NCBI GenBank assembly: GCA_003134995.1
Contig: PLDC01000022.1
Location: 62,001 to 126,000 of the forward strand
Direction of reading: 5' to 3'
DNA from: Acidobacteriaceae bacterium
GTDB taxonomy: Bacteria; Acidobacteriota; Terriglobia; Terriglobales; Acidobacteriaceae
Length of the DNA: 64,000 nucleotides
This document shows positions 56,861 through 64,000 of the stretch, piece by piece; position 1 is the stretch's first letter, and the number at the start of each line of letters is the position of its first letter. The notes under the pieces are model-generated. The model saw only the letters and a program-made list of their open reading frames with translations. It was not told where the DNA came from and did not search any database. A program made the translations under genes and the position numbers.

Positions 56861-57733
56861 ATGACGAAAATCGAAATCGGTCAAATCAGCGGAGTGGGAA
56901 GATCACTGCTTGTCATCTGTCTGTTGGCCGGAGCAACAGTCACTGCCGCCACCAAACATCCGGCTGGAATTATTGCAGGCACCGCTCTCGGCCTCTACCT
57001 TATGTTCGCGATCAAGGTGGTGCAGCAGTGGGAGAAGGTCGCAGTGCTGCGGCTCGGCAAGTATGTCGGCTTGCGCGGACCGGGGCTCTTTCACATTGTG
57101 CCGATCGTAGAAACTCTCAGCCCGTATGTTGATCAGCGCGTGCGCGTGGCCAACGTCTCGGCCGAATCCACGCTGACCCGCGACACTGTCCCGGTGAATG
57201 TGGATGCCATTGTCTTCTGGCTGGTATGGAATCCGGAGAAATGCATTCTGGAAGTCGAGAACTTTATCGAGGCCATCAACATGAGCGCGCAGACGGCGTT
57301 GCGCGAATCGATTGGCCGCCACGAACTGGCGCAGATGATTACCGAGCGCGAGACACTCGGCCGCGAGTTGCAGCGCATTCTCGATGAGAAGACGAACCCT
57401 TGGGGCATCACGGTGCAATCGGTTGAGATTCGTGACGTGAGAATTCCGCAAGGGTTGGAAGATGCAATGTCCCGCCAGGCGCAGGCCGAGCGCGAGCGGC
57501 AGGCCCGAATCATTCTGGGCCAGGCTGAAACTGAAATCTCGAACAGCTTTGTGCAAGCCGCCGCGTCCTACGCGGAGAATCCTGTGGCCTTGCATCTGCG
57601 CGCCATGAACATGCTTTACGAAGCGATTAAAGAGAAAGGCTCGATGGTGATCGTGCCTTCGTCAGCTGTGGAAACGATGGGCCTCGGCGGCTCACTCGCA
57701 ACCGCATCACTGGGCGGAGCAAAGGCCCAGTAA
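56861..57733 (+). CDS. Slipin/stomatin-like SPFH membrane protein
   Basis: 290 residues. N-terminal hydrophobic region with two helices (SLLVICLLAGATVTAATKHP, AGIIAGTALGLYLMFAIKVV), then the SPFH domain: QWEKVAVLRLGKYVGLRGPG, LFHIVPIVETLSPYVDQRVR, RDTVPVNVDAIVFWLVWNPE, ALRESIGRHELAQMITERET, NPWGITVQSVEIRDVRIPQG, LEDAMSRQAQAERERQARI. Slipins form membrane rings and usually partner with NfeD, which is absent here. ATG 56861 has GGAGAT upstream and follows the regulator stop by 4 nt. Confidence 0.93.
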   Translation: MTKIEIGQISGVGRSLLVICLLAGATVTAATKHPAGIIAGTALGLYLMFAIKVVQQWEKVAVLRLGKYVGLRGPGLFHIVPIVETLSPYVDQRVRVANVSAESTLTRDTVPVNVDAIVFWLVWNPEKCILEVENFIEAINMSAQTALRESIGRHELAQMITERETLGRELQRILDEKTNPWGITVQSVEIRDVRIPQGLEDAMSRQAQAERERQARIILGQAETEISNSFVQAAASYAENPVALHLRAMNMLYEAIKEKGSMVIVPSSAVETMGLGGSLATASLGGAKAQ

Positions 57734-57784
57734 GCAATAAATGAACGCAAACCCACGCCGAAGACGGCTGTGAAAGGAGAAAGT

Positions 57785-58279
57785 ATGAATTGGATTAAGG
57801 CTGGTAATCTCGCAGGACTTAAGAACAGAGTGCGCAGTGTGGCATTCCTGGTAGTTGTAACCGTCTTATCATTGACTCCGCGGAGCATTGCCCAGGCGCT
57901 GCAAAAAGGCATCAGCGTAAAGCTGGCTCCTACAAGCAGCGCGGTAGCTGTACCCGACGCCGACAACCAGGACGCTTTGATTATCACTGTGACCGAAACC
58001 GGGAAACTCTATTTCGGAATCGATATGCTCACACCAGATGCGTTGCTGGAAAAGCTCAAAGCTCGCGCGTCGCATCATGCGCAAACTCTCTACATCAAGG
58101 CGGACGCCAAGGCTCCTTATGCGTACGTCATGAAAGTTTTGGATGCGGCGCACATCGCGGGTATAGCGAGTGTGACGTTGCTGACGACTCAACCAAGAAC
58201 TACGCAAGCGGGAACAACAGTTTCTCCGCTAGGAATTGAAATGGAGTTGGCTCGACACTCGCCTGAGGCAACGAAGTGA
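57785..58279 (+). CDS. ExbD/TolR-like periplasmic-domain protein
   Basis: 164 residues from ATG 57785, with AAGGAG 7 nt upstream. An N-terminal hydrophobic segment (VAFLVVVTVLSLTPRSIAQA) is followed by an ExbD-type periplasmic domain: ISVKLAPTSSAVAVPDADNQ, DALIITVTETGKLYFGIDML, TPDALLEKLKARASHHAQTL, YIKADAKAPYAYVMKVLDAA, HIAGIASVTLLTTQP. The cytoplasmic/TM Asp of true ExbD is not evident, and no ExbB partner is adjacent. It may be a stand-alone periplasmic module working with the slipin. Confidence 0.82.
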   Translation: MNWIKAGNLAGLKNRVRSVAFLVVVTVLSLTPRSIAQALQKGISVKLAPTSSAVAVPDADNQDALIITVTETGKLYFGIDMLTPDALLEKLKARASHHAQTLYIKADAKAPYAYVMKVLDAAHIAGIASVTLLTTQPRTTQAGTTVSPLGIEMELARHSPEATK

Positions 58280-58286
58280 AAACGAA

Positions 58287-58306
58287 GGCGGCCGCTAACG
58301 GCCGCC
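58287..58306. terminator. 8-bp GC hairpin between convergent genes
   Basis: GGCGGCCG-CTAA-CGGCCGCC is perfect and lies between the ExbD stop (58279) and the stop of the convergent secreted-protein gene (58319). No U-tract; terminator-like. Confidence 0.55.
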
Positions 58307-58318
58307 GCTTGATCAAAT

Positions 58319-59605
58319 TCATTTCGGGAGCGGGGTTGACCCGAGCGGAATCATCTTTTTGGATCCCGTCTTCTCTCCGAATCCCATCATCTTTTGCATT
58401 TCGTTCGGGTCATAGAAGAACGGGTTGTAATCGCGGTCGGAGATTTTTTCCGGATCGGCCTGATCGGTCACCGGGCCGGGTCCCATGATGGCCGCTCTCC
58501 TTTTCATTTCGGCCATGTAATCTTTGTCGAGGAAGACCTCAGCGGGGTTTGGAGCTTTCAACAACAAATCCCGCGGGCCAAGATAGAGATAAGCGTCCGC
58601 CATTTTTGAGAAGGAAACGCCGCTGGAATCTATGGAAGTTTCTGTTCGCTTGCCATTCTTTCCAACCCCGAACATCACGTTCGTGCCCCCAGAGGAGTGA
58701 GTCTTATCCAACAGATCTGCCAGCCAAGTCCAGGGCAGGTCTTCGACCAGCGATGGAATCGGCCACGCAGCCATCCGCGATTCGAACTCGTCGTTGTATT
58801 TCTCCAGTGGAGAGTGACTGCCAAAGCCCGCGTGGTCGGCGATCACGAGGGTCACTCCAGGATAGTTCTTCTCGTACGCTTCCACGGCTGACGCAAACAA
58901 CATGGGTCCTGCGTGATTGTGGTAAAGATGCAACGCGCCGAAAAGCATGAGCGCTTTGCGGTGCTTCGAGAGCACTTCCTTTTCCATTACCGAAGCGATC
59001 ACAGGGTCGCGCATCATGAATTGCCCGCGCCCGAAGTCGGCCGCGGTCTTGATTTTGCTCCAGTCAACAGGAGGGTCAGCCGCCACTACGCGAAATCGCT
59101 TTCCCGGCGGAAGCCTCTGATTGATTCTTCGAACAAGCGGAAACAGTTCCTCATAAAACGCCGACACACTGCACATCGGCTGGGTTGTGTTGCGCCAAAC
59201 CTGTCGCACTTCGTCCAGCGGAACATCGTCGCCCGCAATGTAGCGGTCGAGGATCGGTTGGTAAAGCGAATTGCCGCATTCCACGACGATGTCGTTAATC
59301 TTGCCGGCAAGCTCAGGGTCTCGGATGAGATTGAGAATGAACTGGTCGAGGTCCTGATTACCGTGCGCCGCGCCCATTCCGACGACTTCGTATTTATCAA
59401 ACGCAGCGAGAATCGCCTTAGCAGCATCTTGCGGCTTGGGATCGTTGCCAGACAGAGTAGGGCGCGGCACGTCGGCCTGCACCCCGGCCATTTCCTGCCC
59501 GGGGCCCGGGAGTGGAATGGATTGCTGCGCCGCGGCAGAAGCACAGCAGATTAACGCGACGATCAAGCCCGTCAGAGCGCATGCCGGACACCGAAACCAT
59601 TTCAT
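58319..59605 (-). CDS. Secreted protein, possibly ChaN/erythromycin-esterase-like
   Basis: 428 residues from ATG 59605 (GGGAGA upstream) with signal peptide (ALTGLIVALICCASAAAQ). Segments DKYEVVGMGAAHGNQDLDQF, INDIVVECGNSLYQPILDRY and KALMLFGALHLYHNHAGPML resemble the conserved Gly-His/Glu-His patterns of the ChaN/EreA/TraB-type superfamily (GxxH, ExG, LxGxxHL). The middle holds a DPPVDWSKI segment. Enzyme activity and substrate are unknown. It lies 67 bp downstream of an M13 peptidase gene on the same strand and may be cotranscribed. Confidence 0.65.
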   Translation of the reverse strand: MKWFRCPACALTGLIVALICCASAAAQQSIPLPGPGQEMAGVQADVPRPTLSGNDPKPQDAAKAILAAFDKYEVVGMGAAHGNQDLDQFILNLIRDPELAGKINDIVVECGNSLYQPILDRYIAGDDVPLDEVRQVWRNTTQPMCSVSAFYEELFPLVRRINQRLPPGKRFRVVAADPPVDWSKIKTAADFGRGQFMMRDPVIASVMEKEVLSKHRKALMLFGALHLYHNHAGPMLFASAVEAYEKNYPGVTLVIADHAGFGSHSPLEKYNDEFESRMAAWPIPSLVEDLPWTWLADLLDKTHSSGGTNVMFGVGKNGKRTETSIDSSGVSFSKMADAYLYLGPRDLLLKAPNPAEVFLDKDYMAEMKRRAAIMGPGPVTDQADPEKISDRDYNPFFYDPNEMQKMMGFGEKTGSKKMIPLGSTPLPK

Positions 59606-59672
59606 AACTTGTCTTCTCCCGCAGACTGACGAAGGTGCACTCGCGAAGGCGCCGGTGTTTGCACGCTGCGAC

Positions 59673-61712
59673 CTACCACACGTGGCAGGCATTCTCCGCC
59701 ACCATGGGCTGACCGGCTTTGCATCCCCAGGCCTTCTGGAATTCCGGCATGTTCTGCACTACTCCGTCGACGCGGTATTGGCCCGGCGAATGAGAATCGG
59801 TGAGCACACTGGTGCGCGCCATTTCGGGCCGCCGCTTCTCGCACCACACGCGCCCGAATCCCAGAAAGAAACGCTGCTCGGGCGTGTAGCCGTCGATCTT
59901 CTGGCCTTCCTTTCCGGTTTGGTCGTCGGCGATCATGTGCTCGAGCGCCATCAAAGCGATGCGCGCACCTCCGTTGTCGGCCGTGTTCTCGCCCAGAGTG
60001 AGGCGGCCGTTCAGTTTGAGATCGTCGACAGCCACAAAGTTTGAATACTCGTCGGCAACGCAACTGACGCGCTTCTCGAATTCTTTGCCATCCTGTTCCG
60101 TCCACCAATCGTGCAAGTTGCCTTGCGGATCGTACTTGCGCCCCTCGTCGTCGAAACCATGCGTAAGTTCGTGGCCGATCACAAGGCCGATGCCGCCGAA
60201 GTTGACGGCGTCATCCATGTTTTTGTTGAAGAATGGCGGCTGCAGAATGCCCGCCGGAAAGACAATCTCGTTGAACGAGGCCTCGTAGTAAGCGTTCACC
60301 GTCGGCGGAGTCATGCCCCACTCCTTGCGGTCGAGCGGCTTCTCGATCTTGGCGATGTCGCGCTTGGATTCGAATATATTGCCGCGGGCCACATTACCGA
60401 GCAGATCGTCACGCTTAATCACCACCGAACTGTAGTCGCGATAGGTGTCGGGGTAGCCGATCATGTTGCGAATGGCATCGAGTTTCACCTTGGCCTGCTT
60501 CTTAGTCTCGTCGCTCATCCACGAAAGGTTATGGATGTCTTCGGCGAGAGACTTATCGAGAGCGTCGACCATCTTGAGCATGCGTTGCTTGCCATCCGCA
60601 CCGAAGGTCGCTTCCACATATCGTTGTCCCAGCGCTTCGCCCAGTTGGCGATCGGTGAGGCTTACGCATCGCTTCCAGCGCGCCGGCATTTCTTTTTGGC
60701 CGGTGAGGTTCTGCTGGAATTTGAAGTTGGCCTCCACGAATGGCTGGGAAAGCCACGGGGTTGCGGCGTTGAGCGCGTGCCAACTCACGTAGATCTTAAG
60801 CGAGTCCAGACTTTCGGATTCAAGCACTCCATTCACCTGCTTGAAGAAATCAGGATTCGCCACATTGAGTTGGGAAAAGTTCGGCGCACCCACGTCTGCG
60901 AAGTAACGATTCAGATAGAAATTGGGTCCGAGAGCGACGGCTTCGTCCCGCGTCATCTTGTGGTCCTGAGTCTTCGGGTCGCGGCGGGCCGTGCGATCCA
61001 TGGAGGCCTTGGCCAACGCAGTTTCGATCCGCAGCACGGTTTGCGCGGAATCGGCTGCCTGTTGGGGCGTTTGGCCCGCGAGCGTAAATGCCTGCGTCAC
61101 ATATTCCACCAGGTGCTCACGCATCGCTTTCATCTTGGGGTTGTCATCTTTCAGGTAGTAGTCGCGGTCGGGAAGCGACAGCCCTCCCTGATCGATGTAG
61201 GCGATGACCAGGTCGGCGTTGTGCAAATCAGAGCGAGAATAGAAACGGAAAAGCGAACTGCCACCGACAAGCCGCAGGTGTGCGATCTCATCGATCAACG
61301 CGGTCTTATCCTGCACGGCGGCAATGTGGTCAAGTTCGGGCTTGAGCGGGGCGATACCTTTCGCATCCACGGTTTTTTCATCCATGCACGAAGCGTAGAG
61401 GTCGCCGATTCGCTGGTCGATTGCGTCACGGCTCGCACCGCCGGCAGCGGCTTTCTCCAAGATGGAGCGCTCGACCTCCAGATTGCGCTCGCGCAGTTCC
61501 GTAAACGCGCCCCAGCGCGACTGGTCGGGAGGAATCTCGGCGTTCTTGATCCAGTTGCCGCAGGCGTACTGGTAGAAATCCACGCAGGGATCGATGGTCT
61601 TGTCGATAGTGTCAAGGCTGAAACCGGGCGCAGGCTTGGTGGAAGAAGATGTCTGGCCGAAGCTGACGGCGATCATGAAAAGTAATGAGACGGTCAAGAG
61701 ACGGAATCGCAT
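59673..61712 (-). CDS. M13-family zinc metallopeptidase, copy 2
   Basis: 679 residues with signal peptide (LLTVSLLFMIAVSFGQ). N-terminal M13 motif DPCVDFYQYACGNWIKNAEI, catalytic part EIVFPAGILQPPFFNKNMDD, zinc site VIGHELTHGFDDEGRKYDPQ (HExxH), GENTADNGGARIALMALEHM and the terminal CHVW typical of the family. It differs from copy 1 throughout, so it is not a recent duplication. Likely periplasmic peptide degradation. Confidence 0.94.
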   Translation of the reverse strand: MRFRLLTVSLLFMIAVSFGQTSSSTKPAPGFSLDTIDKTIDPCVDFYQYACGNWIKNAEIPPDQSRWGAFTELRERNLEVERSILEKAAAGGASRDAIDQRIGDLYASCMDEKTVDAKGIAPLKPELDHIAAVQDKTALIDEIAHLRLVGGSSLFRFYSRSDLHNADLVIAYIDQGGLSLPDRDYYLKDDNPKMKAMREHLVEYVTQAFTLAGQTPQQAADSAQTVLRIETALAKASMDRTARRDPKTQDHKMTRDEAVALGPNFYLNRYFADVGAPNFSQLNVANPDFFKQVNGVLESESLDSLKIYVSWHALNAATPWLSQPFVEANFKFQQNLTGQKEMPARWKRCVSLTDRQLGEALGQRYVEATFGADGKQRMLKMVDALDKSLAEDIHNLSWMSDETKKQAKVKLDAIRNMIGYPDTYRDYSSVVIKRDDLLGNVARGNIFESKRDIAKIEKPLDRKEWGMTPPTVNAYYEASFNEIVFPAGILQPPFFNKNMDDAVNFGGIGLVIGHELTHGFDDEGRKYDPQGNLHDWWTEQDGKEFEKRVSCVADEYSNFVAVDDLKLNGRLTLGENTADNGGARIALMALEHMIADDQTGKEGQKIDGYTPEQRFFLGFGRVWCEKRRPEMARTSVLTDSHSPGQYRVDGVVQNMPEFQKAWGCKAGQPMVAENACHVW

Positions 61713-62114
61713 AGGAAATGTTTCCTCAGTAACGTTCAGATTTTAAGCTGGCTTCACGAGACGGGCAAGGCGCGGCGTCTTGCAAAGCAGCCTGGTGCGA
61801 TCATTCACTGCTCCAGATGGGCCTTCGCTCGGTGTGAGCGCAGATCAGACCTAACCCGCGTGCGGATTTTCGACGCATACGTGACGGAAACATTAGAGAC
61901 CAGAGTGATAAACAACTTGCTCAGAAACTCCGCAGAGGAATTCCATTTCGGCAAAACCGCCCCTATCTCGCTGAGAATCAAGATCTCCTCCTTTGGCGGG
62001 GCAGTTGCAGGACATAGATGTGTACATCGCGACACGTTCGTTAGAAACTGCGCCTCTGCACAATGGGCGCTCGAAGCGGCTCTCGCGATGACAAGTCCCG
62101 AGGAGGTTTTTGTT
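61713..62114. other. 402-bp stretch without a recognised gene
   Basis: Between the divergent M13 gene and the next secreted protein. A plus-strand frame open from 61860 runs into the downstream gene, but its first part lacks coding character and a ribosome site. No repeat of the dispersed families was found here. Confidence 0.45.
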
Positions 62115-62654
62115 TTGTCGACGGCACGTTTGTTTGCTCTCTTGCTCTTGATCGCTAACCACGCGGCGGCTCAGAATCACCTGCCCAACGACGTACCCCT
62201 CGAATTGCACAACAAGCTCGAGCCAACCGGCGGCTTCACCCCAAATACGACTACGACAGCGCAACTGCCGGATGCGACGAGCCGCCAACGAGTCGTCGAC
62301 AAGAAGTTTGTCGCGGTCATGGGCGCTCTGGGTGGCGCAGAGAGTCTGCGCTTCACTACGCGCAAACTCGTGCTCGATAATGAGTTCGCCGCCGGCGCTC
62401 CATGGGTCACGCGCGTGCCCGAGAACCAGCACCTTGTCGCCAAGTACGGAGCGCTTTACGCGACTGAATTGGCCACGGTGTACGAACTCAAGAAGCCCCA
62501 CTCGTGGCTTCCCGGAGATCGCGTAATCCGGAAACTCTGGTGGGCATATCCTGCGGCGATGGTGACAATCCACATTAAGAACGGTGTGGGCAATATTCGT
62601 ACGCAAGGCCCCGGAGGCTGCGCTTCGGTGGAATGCGCGGAGCAAATGCAATAG
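62115..62654 (+). CDS. Secreted protein of unknown function
   Basis: 179 residues from TTG 62115, chosen because AGGAGG (62101-62106) lies 8 nt upstream and a signal peptide follows at once (ARLFALLLLIANHAAAQ). Mature part: NTTTTAQLPDATSRQRVVDK, KFVAVMGALGGAESLRFTTR, KLVLDNEFAAGAPWVTRVPE, LYATELATVYELKKPHSWLP, and a hydrophobic KLWWAYPAAMVTIHIKNGV. Mixed alpha/beta with few cysteines. No family recognised. thiC follows on the same strand. Confidence 0.68.
   Translation: MSTARLFALLLLIANHAAAQNHLPNDVPLELHNKLEPTGGFTPNTTTTAQLPDATSRQRVVDKKFVAVMGALGGAESLRFTTRKLVLDNEFAAGAPWVTRVPENQHLVAKYGALYATELATVYELKKPHSWLPGDRVIRKLWWAYPAAMVTIHIKNGVGNIRTQGPGGCASVECAEQMQ

Positions 62655-64000
<1,346 letters not shown>

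Noticed and set aside
60111-61685. 524-codon plus-strand frame opposite the second M13 peptidase
   Set aside because: Antisense of a motif-complete peptidase; the translation has no recognisable domain and is His/Val/Leu-rich shadow.

Overview
This window is about 64 kb of GC-rich chromosomal DNA from a soil-type member of the Acidobacteriota. The likely group is Terriglobia, near the Koribacter/Sulfotelmatobacter lineages. That is inferred from very large secreted SBBP and GloVer repeat proteins, a Pkn-type kinase with a beta-propeller, an LpxD/Lnt Gram-negative envelope, a ccm cytochrome c system with a CxxxY-type CcmE, paired M13 peptidases, and many short palindromic intergenic repeats. 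It looks like ordinary chromosome: no rRNA, tRNA, CRISPR array, prophage or intact insertion sequence was seen.

Layout. 1-6.1 kb: C-terminally cut Ser/Thr kinase, orphan RelB-like antitoxin, ispG, propeller lipoprotein. 6.4-9 kb: Ku, then two toxin-antitoxin (TA) modules (HigBA-like, BrnTA). 9.5-12.9 kb: DinB-like protein, secreted proteins, YdcF. 12.9-22.8 kb: housekeeping (tsaC/ywlC, SpoU methyltransferase, rarA) and a tightly coupled minus-strand run lpxD > P-loop protein > lnt > prfB (with its programmed +1 frameshift) > SpoT-like HD hydrolase > unknown > CoA-binding protein. 22.9-29.5 kb: small membrane proteins, a ParDE module with a broken toxin, and a membrane-integrity cluster (XRE regulator, NfeD, flotillin, glycine-zipper protein, PspA). 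29.6-31.9 kb: orphan DppC-type permease, orphan HTH protein, VapBC between direct repeats. 31.9-41.7 kb: a putative synthase-dependent exopolysaccharide locus (GT2 synthase, HlyD/Alg44-like adaptor split by a frameshift, TolC-like protein) followed by PilZ proteins, two sigma-54 activators and a histidine kinase. 41.7-51.3 kb: giant SBBP protein, another PilZ protein, ccmABCD, beta-helix protein, ccmE. 51.5-64 kb: two M13 peptidases, a MazEF-like module, pyrophosphatase, a GntR-slipin-ExbD operon, secreted proteins and the start of thiC.

Three themes stand out. (1) Envelope biology: PspA/flotillin/NfeD, slipin/ExbD, and a polysaccharide synthase with several PilZ (c-di-GMP-type) proteins and sigma-54 control nearby. 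(2) Seven TA or TA-like loci, several with readable palindromic operators, and several regulator genes whose predicted transcription start lies at or within about 10 nt of the start codon. (3) Gene borders loaded with three structural classes of repeat: inverted arrays of imperfect 6-8 bp units, stem-loops whose arms differ between copies but still pair, and TTCA-loop hairpins. Some have been absorbed into coding sequence (rarA, and apparently the 5' ends of the lnt and HD reading frames).

Coordinates, motifs and frames were read by eye. Family names rest on recognised motifs, not on a database search.
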